Positions 8,810 through 17,700 of a stretch of DNA of 25,289 bases are shown piece by piece. This DNA comes from Stemphylium vesicarium (Eukaryota > Ascomycota > Dothideomycetes > Pleosporales > Pleosporaceae), in contig QXCR01000276.1 in the NCBI GenBank assembly GCA_004380135.1, positions 1 to 25,289 of the forward strand. The letters run 5' to 3'. The notes under the pieces are model-generated. The model had not been told where the DNA came from and ran no database searches. It saw only the letters and a list, made by a program, of their open reading frames with translations. Position 1 is the first letter of the stretch, and the number at the start of each line of letters is the position of its first letter. Made by a program: the position numbers and the translations under genes.

Positions 8810-9642
8810 ATGCAGTCAGTGCAATAGACGACCACAGCTAACTTAACGCGAAAGCTTGCATGCTATAGGAATACACTATCGCGCCGCCCTATAATTCCAC
8901 AGACCTGCCATTGATCCCTCCTCCGACCCGCCACGCCCTCGTACTTCTCGATTACATCGTAGCCCATATATGTACCAGTCACGAGGTAGGGCCTGCCACC
9001 ATCGGCACGTCGTTCTTCAATCTCACTAACGAATGGCTTTTACGGCTCAACTCAAGTGGCACCCTCGATCGACAAGAGCGGGTTTGTTTGCCCTGCGTGA
9101 TGACAATGTCACGATCTACGGAATCCCATTCGATGGATAGCTATTACACTCCGGGAGAAACAACAGAGATGTGGCACCGGTTCAACAGGGAACGAGCCGA
9201 ATGGACTCTTCAAAAACATGAAGAATCGGGTACGTTCCTGTACTATCAGTGTCCCGCCCGGGATAGACGCTACGAGCGGAAGTCACCTTCAGAATGTCTC
9301 CGAGACACCATACCAACCTCATTCAGTTGGTCTCCGGTCTTTTGCGCAATACTGGTTTTCCACGATAACATTTTCAACTGCGCAGTGTGGTCGGAGGATT
9401 ATATCTATGGATTCACTTGTCCGGACTGCTCGATACGCGGGATCGCATTAATCATGATGGGGTCTCTGTTTGGCTTAGTATGGCCCGTGCTATCATCATC
9501 CGTGCTATTGTTGGCAATTTGGAGGTACAAACGATGGTTACCTTTTGCATTGGCCCTGTTTTGGACGGCCGGATGTCTGTTGGACGGAGTGCAACAGCTC
9601 CACAAAGCTTGGTCAGGATATCAAATCCTTGAAAGTGGATAA
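8810..9642 (+). CDS. Candidate secreted/membrane-associated protein with two C-terminal hydrophobic segments, unknown function
   Basis: The frame 8869-9642 is open for 258 codons but has no early ATG. A convincing model adds a 9-base first exon, ATGCAGTCA (8810-8818), and a 50-bp intron 8819-8868 (GTGCAA...GCTAAC...CTATAG) that joins in phase and gives 260 residues. Otherwise translation could begin at ATG 9100 (180 residues). The protein has a Cys-containing middle region and two hydrophobic stretches near the C-terminus (about 9430-9510 and 9535-9585, around LIMMGSLFGLVWPVLSSSVL and LPFALALFWTAGCLL), separated by RYKR, so it may be a two-pass membrane protein. I do not recognise the family. 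GC-balanced codons and no stops argue for a real gene, but expression is unproven. Confidence 0.5.
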
Positions 9643-10268
9643 ATATATGGTCGCCTGTGGGTACAAGACTGTCTCCATGACATCCTATGTCATCGAGCTG
9701 TTCTCTGTTTCCTTCAATGGGGTTAGCGACTATCGAAATGTTTCGGAGTATCACAGTCAACTTACTAATTACTGTACTGTATTAAGGGGAAAATCTCAAT
9801 TGTCTCGTCTGTCTCAACCTCGGCTAGATTAAAGGCGGCGGATATTACCGCAACGATGACAGGCATCAATCCTAGCACATTGTCATCTTACCTGGTCCAT
9901 ACAGCACTCAATCTTGAACTCCTTTGTCGTATTAGCTTACGATAGGCGGCTCCGTGCATTACGGATACTAGAAATAACAACGTCCCATGCGATCCCCAAC
10001 TTCCTTGTAGGAGCCATGCAGACAGTTCCCATGCGAATAAGCCTTGCATATCGCTTGCACAGAACCCTTACGATGATCAGCGCGAGGCTGGCGTTAAGTC
10101 AGTTCCGATGAAGTTGTACTGATTGGACGCTCTACCCCAGCGGGGTGCGGAACACCAATGAAAGTATTGGAGGCACCCGAGCGTGGGGCCCATCGATCCT
10201 AATCCTGAAGGCTTTCATCCCCTAACACAGCACGTCACAAACAACCATCACATCCTTTTAGACGCAAC
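9643..10268. other. Intergenic region upstream of the 10269 gene
   Basis: No supported gene. Upstream of the 10269 start lie GCGGGG (near 10140), which fits the loose SYGGRG consensus of the carbon repressor CreA, and CCAAT (near 10154). These matches are weak evidence because such short motifs are common. Confidence 0.35.
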
Positions 10269-10808
10269 ATGACCTCAGATCAGCACATGGCTCCATCGAT
10301 CACTAATTCCGACACATGGGATATCTGCACACCTGCTGCAACATCCAAGAAAACATCCGAGAACACCCAGACTAGCGAAACTCCGCAATCTTCCATCCCA
10401 TGGCCGGGGCGCACCTTCATTATTCGATCTCAAGCGAACGGACAAGTTATCACTTTCCTGAATGGCGAAATCATACTAGACAAGCCAGGAGGGCTTGGGA
10501 CCTTCAGATGGCGATGCGTTGAGAGGCTGGGGTGGATGGGGTTCAAGGACCCAGCTTCTGCGCTGCACCTCGGCTACGATAAACAGAGTTGGCTTCGATG
10601 TGCCATGGGTCATCACCAAGATTGGGAGTATATATGTCCACGGATGTGTCCCGACGGCGGATTTGTTCTGCTGGTGCTTGTCGAACAAGAACTTCTCCCT
10701 CTTGGTGCCTGCGCGAAAGAGTCGGAGAATGGTGTCAAACAGAAAGTTAAGATTATGGACTGGCTCTCCGATGGAATAGTTTGGGATTTTGTCGAGGTAC
10801 AAAGTTAA
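10269..10808 (+). CDS. Conserved fungal protein of unknown function, 179 residues, single exon
   Basis: Starts at ATG 10269 within CAACATGACC and has no intron. The first 45 residues are Ser/Thr-rich and probably disordered. The remainder is a compact domain beginning TFIIRSQANGQVITFLNGEI and containing GGLGTFRWRCVE, GWMGFKDPAS, LHLGYD, HHQDWEYIC, FVLLVL and a conserved-looking end DGIVWDFVEV. I recall this pattern from multi-copy fungal proteins annotated only as hypothetical. The repeated beta-strand and Gly-turn units (G-x-V-I-T, W-x-G-F, L-G-x-D) suggest a beta-trefoil or similar ligand-binding fold; this is inference. No signal peptide or membrane segment is seen, so it is probably cytosolic or nuclear. 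Confidence 0.75.
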   Translation: MTSDQHMAPSITNSDTWDICTPAATSKKTSENTQTSETPQSSIPWPGRTFIIRSQANGQVITFLNGEIILDKPGGLGTFRWRCVERLGWMGFKDPASALHLGYDKQSWLRCAMGHHQDWEYICPRMCPDGGFVLLVLVEQELLPLGACAKESENGVKQKVKIMDWLSDGIVWDFVEVQS

Positions 10809-11296
10809 GAATGATAATAGCTACAATTCTCGGAGGCGTTATCGCGAAGCAAGCCGTTAATTGTGGGACCAGCAGCTGGTAGAGGGTGAACGACGCAAAC
10901 CTATATCGTGGACGCCCACATCGATAGCTGAGCAGCCAAACGCACAGGATGGGTTGGTGGTGTGGGTTGCTTTTCTCAGCCGCTATCTCAGTGAGGCTGC
11001 AAACGGATCTCAATACATCACGACAAATGGATCCGATCCTTGTGGTTTTGAGCGATCGAGTTGTAATAACTCCAGAGTCAGATAGCTTACCGGAGACAAC
11101 AACAAAGAGATGCAAACATAGCAGTGTCACCCTCCCCATCCCTAGCCCTCGTCCCGGCCCGCCTTTCAATCCAAGTATGTCATACAAAAAATCCCCTTGG
11201 TCCTCTACATGTATAAAAGTCAACTTTATGCACCAAGATGTGCTGTGCCAAAGCTCCGTATTAGCGATTTATTGCACCTGTGCTGACATGTCAACG
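10809..11296. other. Intergenic sequence between the 179-residue gene and the Fot1-hosting repeat
   Basis: Ordinary composition with no convincing frame. A pyrimidine-rich stretch lies near 11125-11165 and a TATAAAAG motif near 11213-11220, but no gene follows directly because the Fot1-like transposon lies there. Probably the 3' end of the 10269 transcript plus neutral spacer. Confidence 0.4.
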
Positions 11297-11327
11297 CTAT
11301 ACCGAGTTCGCTAGGTAACGCATTTTA

Positions 11328-11372
11328 CAGTGCCCGTGCACCTGACGAGCCATTTCGCCGGTCGAGCCACCC
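11328..11372 (+). repeat. Left terminal inverted repeat of the Fot1-like element
   Basis: This 45-bp segment matches the reverse complement of 13216-13260 with about three mismatches. It starts right after the TA at 11326-11327. Confidence 0.92.
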
Positions 11373-11426
11373 GAACATCGGCGCATCGACAACAGCTCAA
11401 CTCCAACACGCCGCATCACCACTACC

Positions 11427-13263
11427 ATGGATCCGATCATGGTGGCGATAGATGCAATCTAATCGCGCGAACCTGGCGCATCATTTTCGTACCGCGCAGT
11501 CGCAAAAAGACTCGGTGTTGATCGAACGACGTTGTCGCGAAGACACCAAGGCCGTCAGCTATCAGATGCAGCCGCCCACCAACAGCAATTGCTCAACTCC
11601 CAACAGGAGCACGAACTCGTGCTTTATAAAGAAAGATGTACAAGGCGCGGCTTGCCACCTAAACGAGAGATGATACAGAATCTCGCTGGGACGATAGCGA
11701 AGCGGGAGGTCTCAGAGAGCTGGGTTACTCGGTTTCTGCATCGCCATACCCACGAGCTTACTATCGAATGGAGCGCCGGCATCGATCGCAATAGGCACAA
11801 CGCGGACGCAAAAGAAAGACACGAGCTGTGATTTGACATGCTGCACTCGAAGATGCAAGAGTACGGCGTTGAAGCGGATGATATCTACAATATGGATGAG
11901 AAGGGCTTCTTTGTCGGCATCACCAACCGCTCTAAACGTGTCTTTACGAAGACAGTTTGGGCTTTAAATGGGCGCCGCGCGGCTATACAAGATGGCAATA
12001 GAGAGTGGATAACGCTTATCGCGTGCGTCTGCGCTTCTGGAGATGCTCTACCGCCGGCATTAATCTATGAGGGTAAGACTGGGATTCAATCGAGCTAGGT
12101 TGACGGCGTAGAACCGCACGAATACGAGGTTTTAGTTGCTAACTCGCCATCAGGATGGACGAATAACGAGCTCGGCATGGCATGGCTCGAACAGGTGTTT
12201 GAGCGCCTCACGAAGGCAAAAGCTCGTCGGCGATGGCGTCCTCTCATCCTTAACGGCCATGACAGCCACATATCGAAGCGACTTCATAGATTTTGGCGAA
12301 AGCAACAAGATCCTGTTAGCAATCTTTCCACCCCATGCGACCCATAGCCTTCAGCCGCTCGATGTTGTACTGTTCGCGCCGCTCTCATGCAACTACTCGC
12401 GCGAGCTCGATCGGTACCTACAGCGATCGCAAGGGCTCGTCGCCGTCAAGAAACGCGACTTCTTCTCGATCTTTTGGCCCGCTCGGAGCTCTACAATAAG
12501 TCCGGATAGCATTAGGAAGAGTTTTCAAGCTACAGGCGTGTGGCCCAAGGATGCCCATGTCATCCTCCAACGCTTCAACAACCACACTTCAGAGCAAGAT
12601 AAGGCTTCTAAACTCGGTGAGCACGGTAATAGTGATAGCTAGAGTCAGCTGCGAATAATTTAGGAAGCTGCGGTTGCGGATAAGGCTAATATCAAAGCAA
12701 AACGACTCGTGGCTTCATTACACTCTCTACAGACCCAAAACGAGCTGTTGCACCACGAAAATGACGGCTTGCGCGCCGCGCCCGGCGTCAAGACGAAACA
12801 CCAAAAGAAGAGCTACAAGCTCGACTTCCAGCAACGCCGCGAGCATCACGGCGGCGCCGTCTTCTGGAGTCCGCGCAAGATCCGAGAAGCTCGCGCGCGC
12901 GAGGCCCCAAAACAGCATGAAGCTAAGCAGCTACAACTCCAAAAAGCCAAGGCGAGAGACCTGAAAGTTGCCGCAACGTTATGCAAAAAGAAACTCGCGG
13001 AAGAAGCAAAGGTGGCGCGACAAGCTGCCCGTGAGCGTCGCCATGAGGAGCGTAAGGCGTGGGCTCAGGACCTCGCCGCCGCTCGGGCGCTTAAGAAGCA
13101 GCAACGTGATGCTGCAACTCTACAAAAAGCTCGTAATAGAGAAAACAAGGTCAAACGAAATAGCATTTGTGTGTGGCTCTACAACCTCATTTTTGCCATC
13201 CGGACTTTCGTATTGGGGTGGCTCGACCAGCGAAATGGCTTGTCTGGTGCACGGGCACTGTAA
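11427..13263 (+). pseudogene. Fot1/pogo-type transposase pseudogene (HTH, CENP-B-like, DDE)
   Basis: The frame starts at ATG 11427 (MDPIMVAIDAI). An HTH (YRAVAKRLGVDRTTLSRRHQG, near 11490-11550) is followed by a CENP-B-like DNA-binding part (RGLPPKREMIQ, SWVTRFLHRH) and the DDE domain (YNMDEKGF at 11886, SGWTNNELG, FPPHATHSLQPLDVV near 12325-12367, then KSFQATGVWPKD). Damage: TAA 11460, TGA 11829, TAG 12096, a frameshift near 12270-12280, and TAG at 12640 and 12661. The first and third catalytic Asp remain (11895 and 12361), but the second is Asn (AAC 12252, in LILNGHDSH where the family has Asp). After the stops the frame continues as a Lys/Arg/Glu-rich coiled coil (KKKLAEEAKVARQAARERR) through the right TIR to TAA at 13261. 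The TGA fits CpG decay of an Arg codon, unlike the TAA/TAG-only damage elsewhere. Confidence 0.9.
13216..13260 (-). repeat. Right terminal inverted repeat of the Fot1-like element
   Basis: Reads CAGTGCCCGTGCACCAGACA on the minus strand starting at 13260, matching the left TIR. TA follows at 13261-13262. Confidence 0.92.
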
Positions 13264-13343
13264 TCCCCGCTTGCAATGTGGCGCACAGTTATGTTGACCC
13301 TGCGTTTGAGGGGAAGCCGTTTTCGCTAGGCACTGTACTTGTT

Positions 13344-14139
13344 CTTCACTGTAAGAAGATCTGTGACTGTTCAAAGCTAGGCCTCTTCTTACTCACCCCC
13401 TGGAGGCTGAGCGATGCGCCGCCCAATCAGGCAATCTTACTACTCACAACCTAGTACAGCTATTTCACACACGGAGGATGAAAACGCCACTTTAACGCAA
13501 CGCAAATTAAAAGTTGTTGCGGTGAATGCAGTGAAGCAAATGATCATGTAGAGCAGCTCAGCAAAAGGTAATCAGTGTATTGTTGTTGTCTTGTGCTGTT
13601 GTGGCCACCTTATATTTGGCCACAATCAGGGTCTATTGACATGACGTATCTCTGATGCTGGTCATCGTAGAAGGTGCTCATGGAGGTGAGGGAGGAGCGC
13701 CAGGACAACGCACGTCACACGCGCAATGCCCTTACCTCCCAAACCGTAACAAAAGTGCTGCATCTACCGCCAGATTTTGGTCATGCAGATTTCGTTATGA
13801 ATGTGGGTAGCAGAAGAGGTCGTCGGCTGCGGGCTATTTCTTTGTATCCTTACCCAATTTCGATGTGATAAAAAGGACTAAGTTATGCTATAAGCCAACT
13901 TCGAAGTCCACAATGCTCAGGTCTAATAATAGACTTCGTCTAGTAATATATACTCTTTGTCCTATTAAAGTTACAATTCTTAACACACCTATCGCTAAAC
14001 TTATAGCTCTTATCTACTTCTAAGACTAGCGCACTTATCTCTTATAAATCTTTCTTTACTTATTTTTTATTTAGTAATCTTTATCCTTACTTCCTCTACT
14101 ACTAAAAAGCATAAGCACATCTAAATATACACCTTACGC
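13344..14139. other. Intergenic, turning AT-rich toward the BYS1-like pseudogene
   Basis: No gene supported. The left 500 bp are GC-balanced. From about 13870 to 14130 the sequence is TA-rich with many TAG/CTA trinucleotides, as in the RIP-affected blocks. A 9-bp inverted repeat at 13599-13625 is the only clear structure. Confidence 0.45.
13599..13625. repeat. Perfect 9-bp inverted repeat, 9-base loop
   Basis: TTGTGGCCA (13599-13607) pairs with TGGCCACAA (13617-13625); flanking CTG and CAG extend it with one bulge. It could be a transcribed hairpin or a dimeric protein site. No adjacent gene makes its role evident. Confidence 0.6.
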
Positions 14140-14181
14140 ATGCACACGAGCCTAAGCAAAGCAAAGACTACAACGCCAACA

Positions 14182-14799
14182 ATGCTGTCTAAAACAAGCC
14201 TTGCCCTCGTAGTACTGCAAGCCATCCTAGCACTCGCCGGCAACGCCATTATCACCAATCGCTGCAACTACAACATCTGGGTCCAGTCCGTATATGCCCC
14301 CTACGGGGGAAACATGACTCACGTTCCCACTCAAAGTCAGTACTCTGAGCCCTTTAGCCACGCCCCAACATCAGTAAAGATAAGTAAGACCCCTTTAATC
14401 ATTAGTAGAGAGCAAACGCAATTCGAGTACAACATTGTCAGCAACCAAATATAGTATAACATCTCCTTAGTCGACTGTGCCAAGGGCCCGCAGGGCGCTA
14501 GCGGTTCATTCGACGCATGCAGCTGCCCGGGCCACAACGAGGGTCTAGCTATGGATGTCACCGATAGCATATGCGGGAAAATCGATTGCGGAGCGGGAGC
14601 TTATTGTCCTATATAAGCTTATTTCGTCCCTCAGCCGTATAAAGAGCTCGGGATAGAAGAACCGGTTTTCGCGTGTCCTGGTAATGGCACCAGTTTCGAT
14701 CTGTATATGACAGTGTGCTCGCAGGAGCCGCGGCTGGGGAGTAGGGGCATTGCTGGAAGTCTGGATAACGCACATATACTGTATAGGGTAACGATGTAG
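14182..14799 (+). pseudogene. BYS1 (thaumatin-like) secreted protein gene with two nonsense codons
   Basis: One frame runs from ATG 14182 (an in-frame upstream ATG is at 14140) to TAG 14797-14799, 206 codons, interrupted by TAG 14452 and TAA 14614. A signal peptide is visible (MLSKTSLALVVLQAILALAG), then the BYS1/thaumatin-like signature: NAIITNRCNYNIWVQSVY, PTQSQYSEPF, VKISKT, FEYNIV, ISLVDCAKG, CPGHNEG, CGKIDCGAGAYCP and EPVFACPGNGTSFDLYMTVCS. Both stops sit where the family usually has Gln (CAG to TAG, CAA to TAA), consistent with CpA mutation; the adjacent upstream sequence is AT-rich. No splice sites would remove them without losing conserved residues. Intact relatives are small secreted proteins of uncertain role. 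A product truncated after about 90 residues is the only conventional translation. Confidence 0.82.
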
Positions 14800-15294
14800 C
14801 ATCTGTAGGATCTATGGGTGTGTGAATATATCTATAAGAACTATCGAGCTAATCTAGAGGAGGATGCCGGGTAAGTACCCTCAGGCATCATGACTAAGCA
14901 ATCATGTGACAGCATCCTGGCGTTGTTCAAAGGGCGCGGATGGCGAATCGTCGAGCCACACTTGTAACAAGATGATCACTGAACGTGGGCAAGCGTTCCG
15001 GTGCTAGTGCATAGAAAAAATGGCAGGACTGTTTGTAAGGGTCGTGTCTTAATATGCGGAATAGATCGATCTTGTTTATTACTTCGCCTCCGCCTTATGT
15101 TGGAGTTGTTGAGCGTACGCATAGAGTGAAAGTTGAGGATTGACTGAGGTTGTATTGTAGAAGCTATGGAAGGTTTATGTAGGTGAGTGACCGTAAACAG
15201 CGCTAGCCTAGATAGGCGTAGCTCGCTAAGGTGAGTAGTCGCGAGTGCAGCGAGAGCAGGAGAGCAGGAAAGAACCCCAAACGGTGACACCTTA
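14800..15294. other. Intergenic between two convergent genes
   Basis: Lies between the 3' end of the BYS1-like frame and the 3' end of the minus-strand LysM gene. It contains one hairpin (14863-14889) and no supported frame. Confidence 0.5.
14863..14889. terminator. Hairpin in the 3' intergenic region
   Basis: GATGCC (about 14863-14868) pairs with GGCATC (about 14884-14889), and inner GGGTA pairs with TACCC around an AG loop, with a three-base bulge. It lies between convergent 3' ends, so a role in transcript ends is possible, but fungal terminators are not defined by hairpins. Confidence 0.25.
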
Positions 15295-16670
15295 CTACTT
15301 AAGAATGTCAGAGGATGCTACCTCCGCGGTCTTCCAGTTATACGTTGGTCCTACACACAGCGCACTATCTTGCTGCAAGGAGCCGTCACAGCTAGTGCCG
15401 CTCGCTAGCGAAGGGTTTACTTCATGGAACAAGGAGGCTTCGATACCATTCTTGACACAAATGGTTGTGCAGCTATCATCTGCGGAAACGACATGCCATT
15501 TGCCACAGTTCATTGTAGTTCCTTCAGCTACGGTGTTTCCTCTAGGTGGCTGGACGGTTTCTTTCGAGTAACCATCAGGCTTTATTTGAGAAGGCACATC
15601 GGCAGGGTTAGGGATAGTGCCCGACCATGTACCACCTTGAGGCGAAACACAGACAACTTTGCCATAGAAATCCGTGGCAGACTGTAGGTTGCTACATGCA
15701 GGATCAAGCCAAGAATTGTATTGTAGCACTAGGCCGAAATCCATCTGCAAGGCAATCTCGATAGAGGTGCAAGTGTCGGAGGGTCGTATCTGGTATGTCT
15801 GACAGGTTGGTGGAATGCAGATGGTGACTCTAGCTGGGAGAGCCTGACAGTCTGGAATCAACGCTTGATTGCCCATATACAATACAGCGGCAGACACGCT
15901 ATTCGCTCCAGCAATAGATTCGCATGTGTCTCCTTGTTTGGTCGTATAACGCTTGTTGGTGACACAATATGGTGCAGGTGCAGGCTGTACCTTGTCGAGT
16001 GGAGGAGGTATATCGGTCGGGCCTACTTTTCCACCGCACGTTGCATACACGTACTCCAAACGCTCCTGATAGAACTCGTCGTAAATAGAGTATTGGGAAG
16101 ATTGCATCTCGGCAAGACGGCGGATATGGCAATCGTGGCAGAGCTCTGCGCGAGGCATAGACTGGATATCAGGAACATCGGAGAATTTGTCAATGACGTC
16201 TGCAAAGATAATAAATTAGCATACAGAGAGCTGAATTCAATAACATTCAACATACCGTTGCAGTATGGTTTTGGCGGCCGAGGATCTCGAATACAAGTCT
16301 CATTATATCCAGCCCACATGAAGCCTCCAAACTTCGTCGGGATAGCACCATCAAGCGTCTGTCCGGCACATTGCGTGGCAACAGAATCAAACCATGTCTT
16401 TAAGGATGATCCGCAGTCGGCAGAACAGACAGCGTCCGTTAATTCAAGCTCTAGCGAGCCACGGTAAGACAGTTGGGTGAATGTCTGGACCCACGGCACA
16501 CAGTTGATAGTTGCGGAGAGTGCTTCGATGCAGCTTGAGCCGAGACTGACATCTAAAGAGGACGGATCATATACCGTGAAACCTTCAGGTTGTTGCGCGT
16601 GGGCAGTATAGCCTTGGGGCCTGATGCCAGCCAGTAAGATGGCAGTCGAGAGCGAGAGTGCGCGCAACAT
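15295..16670 (-). CDS. Secreted protein with three LysM domains, two exons
   Basis: Exons 16670-16256 and 16199-15295 flank a 56-bp intron (GTATGT...GCTAAT...TTGCAG); splicing restores KPYCN-D-VIDKFSDVP and gives 439 residues. The start at 16670 is preferred over the in-frame Met at 16724 because it begins directly with a signal peptide (MLRALSLSTAILLAGI, cleavage near residue 25). Residues 30-215 are Cys-rich without a domain I recognise. LysM domains follow at about 222-268 (YTTKQGDTCESIA), 273-324 (YQIRPSDTCTSIE) and 372-422 (WHVVSADDSCTTI). LysM binds chitin or its oligomers; fungal secreted LysM proteins protect hyphae from chitinases or hide chitin fragments, but this one is untested. 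It is divergent from the chitinase gene starting at 17701, a pairing known for subgroup C chitinases, so coordinated expression is likely. Confidence 0.93.
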
Positions 16671-17700
16671 GGTAGCTGGTTGAAGGGAATGGAAGTAGAA
16701 AGTATAGCCTTCCGAAGGCCGCAAGTAGGTACTGATAATGTGCTAGAGCTTTTTGATGCGAGGGATCGTTGTGTCACTCAATCCCAACACATGTCTCGGT
16801 GCTACCTACAGCGAGCAAATCGTCATCTTACATGTGCGAAAATTTCGACTTTCTGCCTGCCAAGAAGTGGTGTGCGCGATTTGGTATCGCTTCCGGTTTG
16901 CGTCTGGGTTCATCGAAGTTTTCCCACACATTTACCCAACCGAAATGAGGTTCCAGTTCAATCGGCTCGGGGCTCGCCTTCGCTACTACGTAAACAGGGT
17001 CACTCAACATCTGAAGGATTTGCCAAAGCAAAAGAATTGCTAGCTTTACTTCGCTATAAAAGCACAGACGGACGTGAAGGTATATGCTCTGCGGCACAAT
17101 CTGTACTTCCAATTCTCATTTGGAACTTGTAGTACGTATTGTAGTAGCATGAAAACCGATAGGCAAGCTCGTGCTGAATGGTTTCTGGAAAGCAACATAA
17201 TGTTACGATAATTTTATCTTGAAAATAGTTGTCTCCTGATCTGCGCATATCATCCGGCTGCCAAGTGTCTAGTGGGGTGGAGGATCGGAGTGGAGTCGCC
17301 CTGAGCAGGGATTAACTCAGGCGGACCGTATTTTCCCTGACCCGCAACCTTCGGTGTAGTTTTTATCATCGGATACCGAGTTTTACAATTGATCCGGAGG
17401 CGCTGCCACCTGCATGATTGCACCTGCATAATGAGCGCGGTCGGTTCGGGCCCTTCCTAATCTGGCAGACTGATGGATCACAGCCTCTTGGAAGGGTCCG
17501 AAGAATTATGGATCTTTGAGGAATTCGAAAGAGTGGCACTAACATACTAGCTGGGGACCTCGGGATGCTTTGATATTGTTCGTCATCTGGAAGTCCTCAC
17601 TTCTAGCCAGGCAAACCCTTGGCAGCACTTTGATTCACGTCTGAACATACCTTCTGAACACGTCTGAACACATCTGGATACTCCTAAATACGTTTGAGCG
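16671..17700. promoter_or_regulatory. Shared intergenic region of the divergent LysM and chitinase genes
   Basis: The 1030 bp between the two start codons contains no convincing gene and must hold both promoters. Inverted CGG triplets occur as CGGATACCG (17370-17378) and CGGACCG (17322-17328), the kind of half-site pair that Zn2Cys6 regulators bind. TCTGAACA repeats sit just upstream of the chitinase ATG. Confidence 0.55.
17640..17670. repeat. Three TCTGAACA direct repeats just upstream of the chitinase start
   Basis: TCTGAACA occurs at 17640-17647, 17653-17660 and 17663-17670; the outer two share the longer CGTCTGAACA. They lie 31-61 bp before the ATG, so probably in the 5' leader or core promoter. 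Confidence 0.7.

Larger units (their letters stand above)
11328..13260 (+). mobile_element. Degraded Fot1/pogo (Tc1-mariner superfamily) DNA transposon, 1933 bp
   Basis: Terminal inverted repeats of about 45 bp begin CAGTGCCCGTGCACC at both ends, and the element is flanked by TA. Size, TIR start, TA target and a pogo-type transposase inside all agree with the fungal Fot1 family. The boundaries are confirmed by the transposon-free repeat copy at 8184-8294. The transposase is broken, so this copy cannot move by itself, though the TIRs look well preserved. Confidence 0.93.
11297..13343 (+). repeat. Dispersed repeat, second copy, split by the Fot1-like insertion
   Basis: Left part 11297-11327 and right part 13263-13343 together match the inverted copy at 8184-8294. 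The transposon sits between the two TA dinucleotides at 11326-11327 and 13261-13262, which is the target duplication of Tc1/mariner-type insertion. Homology ends at about CACTGTAC near 13343. Confidence 0.8.

Noticed and set aside
15865..16467. 200-codon plus-strand frame in the minus-strand LysM gene
   Set aside because: It crosses the spliced intron of the LysM gene and has no family resemblance; shadow frame.
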